DNA from: Verrucomicrobiia bacterium
GTDB lineage: Bacteria > Verrucomicrobiota > Verrucomicrobiia > Verrucomicrobiales > Akkermansiaceae
Assembly: GCA_030430455.1 (NCBI GenBank)
Contig: JAUIJB010000011.1
Location: forward strand, 1-64,000
Direction of reading: 5' to 3'
DNA: 64,000 nt
Part shown: one piece after another, positions 48,990 through 58,024 of the stretch
How the letters are laid out: the number at the start of each line of letters is the position of its first letter
Numbering within the stretch: position 1 is the stretch's first letter
Program-made: the position numbers and the translations under genes
Notes under the pieces: generated by a model
Database searches by the model: none
Told to the model about the DNA's origin: nothing
What the model saw: the letters and a program-made list of their open reading frames with translations, nothing else

Positions 48990-50120
48990 CTACTTGCCGA
49001 GGCCGATGTCGTCGAAGTGGAGCCAGTGGCAGGCGATGACGTTCTGGACCTCGAAGCGGGTCTCCTCCCCTTCCCCGCTCCGCTTGAGCTGCAGGCGGAC
49101 CCGGATCATCTGGCTGGGATCGAATTGCTGCGCCTGGGAGCCATAGGCGCCCCGGCCCTCGGCGCGCTCCTCGAAGGCGGAGGTCAGGATCCGGCCGTTG
49201 CGCGACTCGGGATCGACCTCGATCTCCGGCGAGCTGAGTCCCACCGTGCCGGGCTCGCCGACCACCGGGGCGGAGAGGATGAGTTTCTCCACCGTGCCCT
49301 CGAGCCCGACGCCCGCCGCCCGCCTCCTCGCCAGCAGGCGGAACTCGGCCTCATCGGAGCCACCGCCGTTGAGGAAGAGCCGCCAGCTCTCCGACGAGTG
49401 ACGGACGAAGGCCTTCCAGTCGATCCGCCATTCATCCGGGTCGTCCGCCTCGGGGAAGAAGACCGCCTCGAACAGTCGGTCGTCGGACTTCTCCCTCCAG
49501 ACCCCCTCGATCGCCGGCCCCTCCGGCGTGTCGAGGACCCCCGCCACCTCGAGTTCGAACTCCGGCATCGGAACCACCACCTTCGGGTGGCGGGCGTTGA
49601 AGCGGATCATGTCGCCCAGCGTGGTCGACGACATCACCTCGGTGATCCGCGCCTCCGGGGCGGCGGCCGAGAGGAAGCTCTCGAGGCGCTCGACACAACC
49701 GGGCAGGTGCTCGGACAACAGTCGCCGGTTGCGGTCGGCCATCGCGAACTCCGCGGCGCCGCGGTCGTCGGGGGTTTCCCGGCCGCGCCGGAACACGGCG
49801 ATGCCGGCGATCACCAGCAGCACGAGGATCCAGCCGATCGCGAAGGACATCAGGCCGTTGCGCCTGGCGCCGGAGCCGCGGTGGGACCGGCGCTGCGCGG
49901 AGCCGTGGCCATGGCCGTGGCTGCGCCGCGAGCCGCCACTCCCGGAGCGCCGCCCCGAACTCTTCTCCGAGGCCGCCCGGTGGAAGGCCAACTCGCTTTC
50001 CGCCACCACCGCCGGGCGCCCGCACTCGCCGCAGGTCGCCGGCTCGTCGCCGCCGGTTCGAGCCTCGAACAGCGCGCCACAGCGTCCACAATGAAACCAA
50101 CCCGTCCCGGCCTCGCTCAC
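48990..50120 (-). CDS. Zinc-ribbon membrane protein of unknown function (paralogue 1)
   Basis: 376 residues, GTG start. The N-terminus has a zinc ribbon (CGRCG...CGECG), a His/Ser/Gly/Arg-rich linker, one membrane helix (FAIGWILVLLVIAGIAVF) and a large extracytoplasmic domain. The C-terminal part (RVRLQLKRSGEGEETRFEVQ) resembles the end of the next gene's product (RLTLRLRRAGEGPRPMFEVV). I recognise no named family. Such cytoplasmic-ribbon plus periplasmic-domain proteins are frequent in planctobacteria. Confidence 0.7.
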   Translation of the reverse strand: MSEAGTGWFHCGRCGALFEARTGGDEPATCGECGRPAVVAESELAFHRAASEKSSGRRSGSGGSRRSHGHGHGSAQRRSHRGSGARRNGLMSFAIGWILVLLVIAGIAVFRRGRETPDDRGAAEFAMADRNRRLLSEHLPGCVERLESFLSAAAPEARITEVMSSTTLGDMIRFNARHPKVVVPMPEFELEVAGVLDTPEGPAIEGVWREKSDDRLFEAVFFPEADDPDEWRIDWKAFVRHSSESWRLFLNGGGSDEAEFRLLARRRAAGVGLEGTVEKLILSAPVVGEPGTVGLSSPEIEVDPESRNGRILTSAFEERAEGRGAYGSQAQQFDPSQMIRVRLQLKRSGEGEETRFEVQNVIACHWLHFDDIGLGK

Positions 50121-50190
50121 GCCCCCTCCTTAGTGGCTGCCCCGGGGCCCGGCAAGGCCCGGATCATGGGGCCGTCCAGGGGGGCCGTCC

Positions 50191-51267
50191 CTACGACCGC
50201 ACCCAGTCGCGCTCGATGACCTCGACGACCTCGAACATCGGGCGGGGGCCCTCCCCCGCGCGGCGCAACCGCAGGGTCAGCCGCACCTCGTTCTTCTCGG
50301 TGAAGAACAGCGAGTCCTCGTCGAGCAGGTCGAGGATCGCCCGGCCACACTCGCTGTCGCGCCGCACGTAGCCCCACAGCGGCTCGTCGAGCTCGCGGAT
50401 GCTCAGGCGCAGCGAGGCATACTCGTCGTCGGAAAACCAGCTGTTGTACAAGTTCGCGGGGGCCACCACGAGGCGCATCTCGGCCTCGCGTCCAGGCTCG
50501 AGCTCGCGCAGTTCGGCAAGACTCAGTTCGCCGATCCCGAAGCTCGCCCTCAGGTCGAGCGCGAGCCCGTCATCCACGGGAACGAAGACGAAGCGCACCC
50601 GGTTCATCGCCTCGCTGCGACCGACCAGTGCCAGGTGCGGGTGGTCGTCGTCGCCGTCGACCACCGCCATCAACTCGCCGCCGGGCCGCATCGACTCGCG
50701 GAGCTCCGCGGGAACCTCGCCGGCCTCCCCGCGCAACGCGACCTCGCGGCCCGCGTAGTAGTCCTCCAGCATCGCCCGGGCCTGCTCGGTGGTGCCGCCG
50801 ATCCCCGCCACGAAGTGCTCCATCGCCGTCTCCGGCAGGCCGTCGTCGCGGGCGACCTCGAGCTGCAGCGCGGCCTCCTCCGCCGTGACCGGGGCCTCGC
50901 CGCTGGTGGCGAGCACGTAGATCACCGCGACCACTGCCAGCACCACGATCGCCGCCGCCATTCCCAGCGTCGCGCGGTGCGTGCGGTGCACCCGCTTGGG
51001 CACCTCCGGCTCCGCGGGCTCCGTCGGCTCGTGCACGCCGCGGGCATCGAAGCCCCCGGTCTCGAGCCGGACCACCGGCTCGTCAGCCGCGTTGCCCGCG
51101 TCACCCGCCCCAGGCGCCCCCTCGTCGGTGCGGCCGGAGTCCGGCGCGACCGCCGGTTCCCCGTCAGCCGCCGCCTGGCCGTCCCGGGCGACGCGGAAGC
51201 GGCGCCCGGTGATCTCGCGGTGGACGCCCCGTCCCGCGCCGTCTCTGTTCTTCCCCTTGCTGCGCAC
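50191..51267 (-). CDS. Single-pass membrane protein, paralogue 2 of the preceding gene
   Basis: 358 residues, GTG start. A polar, Ala/Glu-rich cytoplasmic N-terminus lacking the zinc ribbon, one helix (AAAIVVLAVVAVIYVLA), then an extracytoplasmic domain with the same ending type as its neighbour (about 20 residues clearly alike: VRLTLRLRRAGEG...MFEVVEVIERDW). Both genes run in the same direction, upstream of each other, and follow the hscBA pair. Function unknown. Confidence 0.7.
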   Translation of the reverse strand: MRSKGKNRDGAGRGVHREITGRRFRVARDGQAAADGEPAVAPDSGRTDEGAPGAGDAGNAADEPVVRLETGGFDARGVHEPTEPAEPEVPKRVHRTHRATLGMAAAIVVLAVVAVIYVLATSGEAPVTAEEAALQLEVARDDGLPETAMEHFVAGIGGTTEQARAMLEDYYAGREVALRGEAGEVPAELRESMRPGGELMAVVDGDDDHPHLALVGRSEAMNRVRFVFVPVDDGLALDLRASFGIGELSLAELRELEPGREAEMRLVVAPANLYNSWFSDDEYASLRLSIRELDEPLWGYVRRDSECGRAILDLLDEDSLFFTEKNEVRLTLRLRRAGEGPRPMFEVVEVIERDWVRS

Positions 51268-51315
51268 CGTGCGGCGGAAAGAAACCAGAGAACCCCGCGA
51301 CGGGCAAGGCCCCGA

Positions 51316-53088
51316 TCACCCCTCGAGCTTGCGCGCCAGCGCCTGCTCCATCGCCCGCTCGACCATCCGCGCCGCAACCCCCTCGGTCGCCTGGTCGAGC
51401 ACCTGGACCGCCGACTTGAGGCGGTTCGCCTCGCCCGCAGCCAGCGCCGCCTCGACCGCGTCCACCGCGGCCTCGATTTCCTCCCGCTCATCCGCCGCGA
51501 CCCCTCCGCCACCCTCCTCCAGCACCGCCGCCACCGCCGGCAGGAGCTCCTCGGCCTTCAACTTCGCCTCGGTGAAGACCCGCTCGGCCATGTCCTCGAA
51601 GGCGTGCTCGACCGACTCGCTGACCATCGCCTCGACCGCCTCGTCGTCGACCGCCACCGCCACCTCGCGGATCTCCAGCACGCTGTCGCGGCCGGTCGCG
51701 GTGTCCCGCGCCAGCACCTCGAGCATGCCGTTCTCGTCGATCCGGAACTGCACGCCGACCCGCGCCTTGCCCTTGGGCGCCGGCTCGAAGCCGACCTCGA
51801 ACTTGCCCAGCTCCCAGTTGTCGCGGGCCATCTCGCGCTCGCCCTGGAGCACCCGGATCCGCATGCCGCGCTGGCCGTCGGCGGCATTGGTGAACATCTC
51901 GCCCGCCTTGCAGGGGATCGTCGAGTTGCGCGGGATCAGCACGTTCATCAGCCCGCCGAAGGTCTCGACGCCGAGGCTCAGCGGCGTGACGTCCAGCAGC
52001 ACCAGGCGCGACATCGCCCCGCTCATCACCCCGGCCTGGATGGCGGCGCCGAGCGCGACCGCCTCGTCGGGGTGCTGCGAGACGTCCGGCTCGCGCCCGA
52101 AGCAGGCCGCGACCGCCACGCGCACCGCCGGGATCCGCGTGCTGCCGCCGACCAGCACCACCGCGTCGAGCTCGGCGGGCGCCACGCCCGCGTCGGACAT
52201 CGCCTGCCGGCAGCAGCGGATCGTCCGCTCGATGACCGGCGCCGCGAGGCGCTCGAGGTCGGCGCGCCGGACCTCGCGCTCAAAGCTACGGGATCCGTCG
52301 TAGAACGGCACCCGGAAGGTCGCCGACTCCTCCGCCGACAGGACCCGCTTCACCCGCTCGGCCTCCTCCAGCACCCGCGGGTCGCCGGGGTCGATGCCGG
52401 CGCCGCCGTCGCGGGCGAGGCACCAGGCGGCCAGCGCGCGGTCGATGTCGTCGCCGCCGAGCGCGGTGTCGCCGCGCGTGGCGAGGACCTGGAAGACCCC
52501 TTCGGCGAGCTCCAGCACGGAGAGGTCGAAGGTGCCGCCGCCGAAGTCGTAGACGGCCACCCGCGAGCGCTCGTCGAGGCGGTCCAGGCCGTAGGCCAGC
52601 GCCGCCGCGGTCGGCTCGTTGAGGATCCGCACGACCTCCAGCCCGGCAAGCTCGCCGGCCCGCTTGGTCGCGGCGCGCTGGGCCTCGTGGAAGTACGCCG
52701 GCACGGTGATCACCGCCTTTTCCACCGCATGCCCGAGGCGCCATTCGGCGATCCGCCTGAGCTCGCGGAGGATTTCCGCGCTGACCTCCTCCGGGCTGCG
52801 GCCGAGCACGCTCAGGTCGTCGCCCAGCGGCAGCGGGTAGTCGTCGACCTCGCCCGGCCGCCGGCCCATCAGCCGCTTGACGCTGGTGACCACCCGGTCC
52901 GGCTGCAGCGCGCGCAGCCGGCGGGCGGCCTCGCCGACCCGCAGCTCGCCGTCCCTGCCGTAGGCGACGGCGCTGGGGATCACCCGCCGGCCGTCCTCGT
53001 TGGCCAGCAGGATGGGAAAGCCGGAATCCACCACCCCGATCGCCGAGTTGGTGGTTCCGAGGTCGATGCCAACAATCGTCTCCGCCAT
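51316..53088 (-). CDS. Hsp70-family chaperone, HscA/DnaK-like
   Basis: 590 residues with the complete Hsp70 nucleotide-binding domain: GIDLGTTNSAIGV, the phosphate loop VYDFGGGTFDLSVLELAEG, adenosine motif VVLVGGSTRIPAVR, and a substrate-binding domain (LDVTPLSLGVETFGG, NWELGKFEVGF). Shorter than DnaK and lacking an acidic lid tail, as in HscA, which aids Fe-S cluster transfer. A J-domain gene lies just upstream in the same direction, the HscB/HscA arrangement. ATG at 53088. DnaK-like housekeeping identity is less likely because of size and context. Confidence 0.85.
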   Translation of the reverse strand: MAETIVGIDLGTTNSAIGVVDSGFPILLANEDGRRVIPSAVAYGRDGELRVGEAARRLRALQPDRVVTSVKRLMGRRPGEVDDYPLPLGDDLSVLGRSPEEVSAEILRELRRIAEWRLGHAVEKAVITVPAYFHEAQRAATKRAGELAGLEVVRILNEPTAAALAYGLDRLDERSRVAVYDFGGGTFDLSVLELAEGVFQVLATRGDTALGGDDIDRALAAWCLARDGGAGIDPGDPRVLEEAERVKRVLSAEESATFRVPFYDGSRSFEREVRRADLERLAAPVIERTIRCCRQAMSDAGVAPAELDAVVLVGGSTRIPAVRVAVAACFGREPDVSQHPDEAVALGAAIQAGVMSGAMSRLVLLDVTPLSLGVETFGGLMNVLIPRNSTIPCKAGEMFTNAADGQRGMRIRVLQGEREMARDNWELGKFEVGFEPAPKGKARVGVQFRIDENGMLEVLARDTATGRDSVLEIREVAVAVDDEAVEAMVSESVEHAFEDMAERVFTEAKLKAEELLPAVAAVLEEGGGGVAADEREEIEAAVDAVEAALAAGEANRLKSAVQVLDQATEGVAARMVERAMEQALARKLEG

Positions 53089-53130
53089 CGGCGCGAACCT
53101 CCGCGCCACCCCGCGCCGCGTCAATCCCCG

Positions 53131-53736
53131 TCACCACAGCTGGGCGAAGCGGGCGCGCAGCTCGCCCTGCCACTTCTCGAGGAAGCGCAGGTCGCGCAGG
53201 ACCCGCGCCGGGTCGCCCTCGCCCCGCTCGAGCGCGGCGAATCCGGCGGTGTGCGCGGCGACCTCGCCGTCGAGCCGCTCCTGCCAGGCCTCGAGCTCGT
53301 CGCGCATTTCCTGCGCCCGCGGCTCCAGCAGGGCCCGCCCGAGCGCGCTCCGCGCCGCCTCGCGCTGGCGCCTGAGGTCGTCGGCCCGCTGCAGCACCGG
53401 GCCGAGCTCGAGGAAGAGCTCCATCAACCGGCCCTCGATCGCCCCGCGCGGGTCGCCGGCGACGCCGCGGGCGGCCATCCAGGCCTGCAGCCTCCCGGCC
53501 GGCGAGACCAGCCGGCGCATCGCCGCCTCGAGCTCCTCGAATCCAGCGCCGCCGGCATCGGGGTGCTGCTCGCGTCCGGCCCGGCGGAAGGCCTCGCGGA
53601 TGGCCTCCTCGGCGCAGTCCAGGCGGGGTTCGAGGCCGAGGCGACGAAAGGGGTCGTCCGGCGGAGCCGCGCTCGCCCGCGGACCACCTGAGCCGGCTGG
53701 ATCCGCTGGTTGTGCCGCTGATTTGTCCTCGCTCAC
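53131..53736 (-). CDS. HscB-like J-domain co-chaperone
   Basis: 201 residues. A J-domain at residues 25-80 has the HPD tripeptide (REQHPDAGG) and DPFRRLGLEP at its start, followed by a C-terminal three-helix bundle of the HscB type (ELEAWQERLDGEVAAHTAGF, LRFLEKWQGELRARFAQLW). It lies 43 bases upstream of the Hsp70 gene. Together the pair should deliver an Fe-S scaffold to the chaperone. No iscU or iscS is nearby. Confidence 0.75.
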   Translation of the reverse strand: MSEDKSAAQPADPAGSGGPRASAAPPDDPFRRLGLEPRLDCAEEAIREAFRRAGREQHPDAGGAGFEELEAAMRRLVSPAGRLQAWMAARGVAGDPRGAIEGRLMELFLELGPVLQRADDLRRQREAARSALGRALLEPRAQEMRDELEAWQERLDGEVAAHTAGFAALERGEGDPARVLRDLRFLEKWQGELRARFAQLW

Positions 53737-53985
53737 CGCGGCCTCCTAGCCCGGCCGGCCGGGAAACGCCAGCACCGGTAGCGGAATCGCCCGCCAGTGA
53801 AAATCGCCGAATCCCGCCCAATCCCACCCAATCCGGCTCGATTCCTGCTCCGCCGATCCTGCGATCCAGACTCCATGCCTGCCCCGTTTCCCCGACCGCA
53901 GCATCCGGGCCGCAGCCCCGGCAGATCGGGGAGTTTCGATTTGCCATCTCGCGCCTCGAGCAGCAGGGTGATCCTGTTCCCCCCC

Positions 53986-55035
53986 ATGAGCGCCTACCTT
54001 CCAACCATGCTGACGCTGGCAGCGTCCGGCCTCCTCGTCGCCGGCCAGCAACTGCACGCCCAGACCGTCTACAGCAAGCCCGCCGGGTTTGTGAAGCTGG
54101 GGGATCCGACGCCGGGCGAACCCGCGGTCAAGCCCGACACCGACGTCAGCCTGGCGATTCCGCTGGAGCGCGAGACGGTGTATGGCGGGGACGTCGCCAG
54201 CACCACCACCGACCCGGAATTCTCCATCACGGTTCAGGACAACCCCAACTGGTCGCTCAACCAGTGGGCGCCGTCGCCGGGAACGCCCTACGTCGCCATC
54301 ATCACATCGGGGAGCGAGAGCGGCCTCCGCGGTTTGATCACCGCCAACACCGGGGACACTCTCACCCTGGCCCCGGCGACACCGGGAGACTTAACGCAAG
54401 TCACATCGGCAGATTCCGTCGTCATTCGAAAGTGCTGGACGCTCAAGACGATCTTTGAGGACGCCGACTTGGACAACAACTGTCAGGTTTTCCTCTACGA
54501 CCCGAGACCTGGGATCAACCATAGCTCCTCAAGGAAGTACTTCTACTTTGAGTCCGAAGACAAGTGGCGGAGCACCACCTTTCAGGATGCCGATGACACG
54601 GTGATCCATCCGGGCGAGAGATTCGTGTTTCGCTCGAAGACAAATCCGGTAACAAGCTTGGCCCTCTTCGGGAATGTGCGGGATACGCGGTTTCTCGCTG
54701 ATCTTTCGAAATTGGATCCCGGTCAAATCGAAGACATCGGCCTCGCTCATGCCGATCCCATTCCAGTTGCGGTTGGCGACCTGGGCCTACCCGAGGAAAA
54801 CGGTGACACGATCCTCGTTTATGACAATACTATCGCGGAGCAGAATAAGAGTTCTTCAGTGAAACTTGAGTTCTGGTCGCTGGACAACGAGTGGCACAAC
54901 CTCTCCAATTTTGCCGTCGTGAGCGAAACTTTCATGCTCGAACCCGGGCAAGGGTTCGTGCTTAGACGCTCCGCATCTTCAGCAGATGAGGCTCAATGGC
55001 AGATGGAACCACATGCTCCCATCTCCGAACCCTAG
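53986..55035 (+). CDS. Secreted TIGR02597-like protein, copy 1
   Basis: 349 residues from ATG 53986, with a signal peptide (TMLTLAASGLLVAGQQLHA) and the opening AQTVYSKPAGFVKLGDPTPG characteristic of the verrucomicrobial paralogous family. The body is beta-rich with the shared blocks WSLNQWAPSPGTPYVAIITSG, GLRGLITANTGDTLTL, FLYDPRPGINHSSSRKYFYFES and MLEPGQGFVLRR. Clearly homologous to the protein at 56890-57960. The function of this family is unknown; a surface or extracellular role is likely. From about 54400 its base composition shifts to more A/T, unlike copy 2. A PEP-CTERM-type gene follows 53 bases later. Confidence 0.8.
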   Translation: MSAYLPTMLTLAASGLLVAGQQLHAQTVYSKPAGFVKLGDPTPGEPAVKPDTDVSLAIPLERETVYGGDVASTTTDPEFSITVQDNPNWSLNQWAPSPGTPYVAIITSGSESGLRGLITANTGDTLTLAPATPGDLTQVTSADSVVIRKCWTLKTIFEDADLDNNCQVFLYDPRPGINHSSSRKYFYFESEDKWRSTTFQDADDTVIHPGERFVFRSKTNPVTSLALFGNVRDTRFLADLSKLDPGQIEDIGLAHADPIPVAVGDLGLPEENGDTILVYDNTIAEQNKSSSVKLEFWSLDNEWHNLSNFAVVSETFMLEPGQGFVLRRSASSADEAQWQMEPHAPISEP

Positions 55036-55088
55036 GGCTGCGTTCCTGCATCCACGTCTTCCCACCGCCCTCGCTCCCTTCTTCCCAC

Positions 55089-55721
55089 ATGAAGACCGCC
55101 CTCTTCGCGGCCCTACTTGCCGTTTGCCTCCAAGTTGACGGGGCCGTCAATCTAACGTTTTCGGATTCGGGTGGGTTCTTCTCTGGAGTTTCCGACTCCG
55201 CGGGAACCGCTCCAGTCAATGATCTACTCTGGGGAATCCTGATCGACACGAACGAGGACGGCCTCCCAATGAACGGCGCATCGCTTGCTCTCACTGGTTC
55301 AACGGGTCTGGACTTGGTGAACGGCGTCGACCTCGGAGATGGCGACCTCTTTTTCTTCGGAGAGGAGAAGACGTTTGGTTTCACTCCATCCGAGGGCGAC
55401 CCAGTCAATGGAACCATCGGCTCAACTGGATTCTTGAGTATCTTCTCCATGGGAAACAATGTAGACCAAGGAGACCCGTTTCACCTATTGTGGTGGGGAG
55501 ACACTTCCATTGGTGAGGATTACGAGCTCCTCCCGGGAACACCATACGGGCTGTTTTCCGATTCAAGTTTCACAATCCCAGCAGACACGGCCGACACGTC
55601 CTTTTCAGCAAGCATAGCCAGCTCCGCACTTAAGCCTGCGAATCAATCCTTGGTCCCGGAGCCGGCAACGTCGCTACTCCCACTCCTATTGATGAGCCTC
55701 TTGATGCATCGCAAGAGGTGA
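55089..55721 (+). CDS. PEP-CTERM protein, cassette member A
   Basis: 210 residues. A signal peptide (ALFAALLAVCLQVDG) and a C-terminal PEP-CTERM tail: PEP motif (VPEPATSLL), a hydrophobic helix, and a basic end (MHRKR), which marks it for exosortase-type sorting. The body shares LLWGILIDTNEDG with the proteins at 55753 and 58025. Higher A/T than the flanks. Follows the first TIGR02597-like gene in the same direction. Confidence 0.85.
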   Translation: MKTALFAALLAVCLQVDGAVNLTFSDSGGFFSGVSDSAGTAPVNDLLWGILIDTNEDGLPMNGASLALTGSTGLDLVNGVDLGDGDLFFFGEEKTFGFTPSEGDPVNGTIGSTGFLSIFSMGNNVDQGDPFHLLWWGDTSIGEDYELLPGTPYGLFSDSSFTIPADTADTSFSASIASSALKPANQSLVPEPATSLLPLLLMSLLMHRKR

Positions 55722-55752
55722 CAAGTCCTGAAACAATCCACGCCAATCACCT

Positions 55753-56589
55753 ATGAGGCATTGGCTCAATTTTCTTAGCTTCACGGTTTCCGCCCTCCCA
55801 GCTGCCGCCACGATCAGCCTGACGCTCTCCGACGGCTCCAACTCCCTGAGCCAGCTAACCGAGAGCGGCGGAGGGAGCGGCACCAATGGGCTTCTCTGGG
55901 GCATTCTGATCGACACGCAGGGAGAGGGCTTCGGACCCGTGATCCACGAGATCAATCAAACGATCCTCCTTGAGGACGGCCAGGAGCTGGCGCCAGGTTG
56001 TTTTTTCTTTGTCGGCGGCACCACCCTCACGGGACCCGAGGGACCCGGAACCGTCACAACCGCCGCAGCCGTCCCCGCGTTCGACAGTCCCGGCGTCTCC
56101 GCCGGCCAGTCCTTTGCCATCATCTGGTTCGACAGCGGGATCCCCGCCGGGGGAGCGCTCGTCGGTGGAATGCGCTTCGGAATCCTTGCGGATCCGGGCC
56201 TGCTACTTCCATCCGATGGAACGGACGTCACCTTCAGCCATCTCTTTCCCGGCCCCGACCCCGTGCGCCCAGCCGAGCAGACGGTCCTCCCGCAAATCCC
56301 GGCGTCCACCACCACCGAAATCATCGAGCTCGACCCCGGCGGTGGGGAGCCGCTGACCTGCAACATGGCCTTCACCTTTCCGGTCAGCGTGGCCGCGGAC
56401 GACTCCGGGCTGCTGAGCTACGCGCTGGAGCAATCGACGAGCCTCGAGGAGACCAGCTGGATGCCGGCGAGTTCGGTCACCACGATTCTCTCGGAGGTCG
56501 ACGGCCTGCGCACGCTGCGAATCATCGACCCCGAGCCGGTCGGCGACGTGCCACGGCGCTTTCTGCGCCTGCGGGTCAGCACGCCCTGA
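55753..56589 (+). CDS. Cassette member B: paralogue without PEP-CTERM tail, fused to a C-terminal module
   Basis: 278 residues. A signal peptide (LNFLSFTVSALPAAA) and the N-terminal two-thirds match A and C: LLWGILIDTQGEGF, FAIIWFDSGI, MRFGILADPG, DPVRPAEQ. Instead of PEP-CTERM, the last 90 residues form another module (LSYALEQSTSLEETSWMPA, then RRFLRLRVSTP) of the kind found at the end of many verrucomicrobial surface proteins. So it is a chimera, with a different route of surface attachment. It lies 31 bases after member A. Confidence 0.8.
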   Translation: MRHWLNFLSFTVSALPAAATISLTLSDGSNSLSQLTESGGGSGTNGLLWGILIDTQGEGFGPVIHEINQTILLEDGQELAPGCFFFVGGTTLTGPEGPGTVTTAAAVPAFDSPGVSAGQSFAIIWFDSGIPAGGALVGGMRFGILADPGLLLPSDGTDVTFSHLFPGPDPVRPAEQTVLPQIPASTTTEIIELDPGGGEPLTCNMAFTFPVSVAADDSGLLSYALEQSTSLEETSWMPASSVTTILSEVDGLRTLRIIDPEPVGDVPRRFLRLRVSTP

Positions 56590-56598
56590 TTTCCGACC

Positions 56599-56640
56599 CA
56601 CCCGGCCCGGTTCCTGCCGCACCCGGCCCGGTTCCTGCTG
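56599..56640. repeat. 21-bp tandem duplication
   Basis: CACCCGGCCCGGTTCCTGC(C/T)G occurs twice head to tail just after the stop of the gene ending at 56589. The 300-base gap to the next gene (56890) holds nothing else I can name. Confidence 0.8.
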
Positions 56641-56889
56641 CCAATTCTGCTGTCACCGGCTGGAATCCGGGTCTTTCCCGCCTGCCATCCCGCCACCACC
56701 CGTCCCGATGCTCCCGAATCGCACCCGAATCCAAGCCACTCCCGGCGTCCGGGGACGGCGGAACGGGTGCCTGGAGTCCCGCGGCGGAGGGGGTTTTTCC
56801 AGGGTTTTGACGCTCGTTCTCACTCCTCGGGGGACGGATTTTCTAGTTGCCTTTTCGGCCCCAAGAAGCCAATTTTCAGCCCTGTTGTC

Positions 56890-57960
56890 ATGAAATTCCC
56901 CCCCTACCTGTACCTTTTCGTCTCGCTCCCGGTCCTTCCGGTCGGAGCGGAGATCGTCTATAGCGAGCCGGCCGGCTTCGTGAAAATGGGCAATACCGCG
57001 GCTGATGGGGAGACCATCCCGGCGGTCCCCAGCAACACCGACGTCCGGCTGACCATTCCGCTCGATCGCGAACTCGCCCATGCCGGCTTGATCGACGATG
57101 ACTTGGACGAGACCTCCGGCACCACGATCACCTTCCAGGGCACGCCCGGATGGACGGTCGACCAGTGGGCGCCCGGCAGCGGCGAGACCTATTGCGCCAT
57201 CATCGGCTCCGGCGCGCAGGATGGCCTGCGCGGCCTGATCTCGGGCAACGACGCCAATTCGCTCACCATCTCCAGCATTCAGAACAATGCCGACCTCAGC
57301 CTGGTCGCCCACGGGGACACGGTCGAGATCCGGCCCTGCTGGACCCTGGGATCCTTCTTCGCCGACTCGGTCATCCCGCCCGGCACCCAGCTGTTCCTTT
57401 TCTCCGGCGAGACGGCCGGCCAGAACATCTCGCCCGACACGACCATTTTCCGTTCCGCGTCCGACTGGCGGATCCTGTCCGATGCCACCCTGCCGGTGAA
57501 CACGCTCGTCGACGACTGGATCCTTCACCCGGGCGAGTCGCTCATGTTGCGCACGCTGTCCACGCCGGTCGATACCCTCGTCGTCTTCGGTGACGTGCCC
57601 ACCTCCGCCCACAAGGCTCCGATCGAGAAGCTTGAGACGGCGACGGAGCAGGACACCACGATCGGCTACTTCTCCCCGGTCCCGGAGACCATCGGCGCCA
57701 GCGGCCTCGGCTTCACCCCGGGCGACCAGCTCCTGGTCTTCCCGCCGAACGACACCCCCGGCCTGAACAAGTCCGCCCTGCAGATCCTGTTCTACAACGG
57801 GACCAACTGGGCCAGCCTGCTGCCGTTCGACAACACGAACATCAACGAGACCTTCCTTCTTCAACCCGGCGTCGGCTACGTCTACCGCCAGCTGAACGGC
57901 GACGCCGGCACCTACGACTGGAGCAGCATCCAGAGCTTCCAGCCGGTTCCGGAACCTTGA
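56890..57960 (+). CDS. Secreted TIGR02597-like protein, copy 2
   Basis: 356 residues from ATG 56890, with a signal peptide (FPPYLYLFVSLPVLPVGA) and the family opening EIVYSEPAGFVKMGNT. The blocks shared with copy 1 include WTVDQWAPGSGETYCAIIGSG, GLRGLISGNDANSLTI, WTLGSFF, WRILSDATLP, ILHPGESLMLRT and LLQPGVGYVYRQL. GC-rich throughout, unlike copy 1. The companion PEP-CTERM gene follows 64 bases later, repeating the order of the first cassette. Confidence 0.85.
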   Translation: MKFPPYLYLFVSLPVLPVGAEIVYSEPAGFVKMGNTAADGETIPAVPSNTDVRLTIPLDRELAHAGLIDDDLDETSGTTITFQGTPGWTVDQWAPGSGETYCAIIGSGAQDGLRGLISGNDANSLTISSIQNNADLSLVAHGDTVEIRPCWTLGSFFADSVIPPGTQLFLFSGETAGQNISPDTTIFRSASDWRILSDATLPVNTLVDDWILHPGESLMLRTLSTPVDTLVVFGDVPTSAHKAPIEKLETATEQDTTIGYFSPVPETIGASGLGFTPGDQLLVFPPNDTPGLNKSALQILFYNGTNWASLLPFDNTNINETFLLQPGVGYVYRQLNGDAGTYDWSSIQSFQPVPEP

Positions 57961-58024
57961 GCTGACCGGGGGGCACTTTCAGCCCTCTTCCCGGCCTTCC
58001 TTCTCTCCAAAAAACACACATTCC

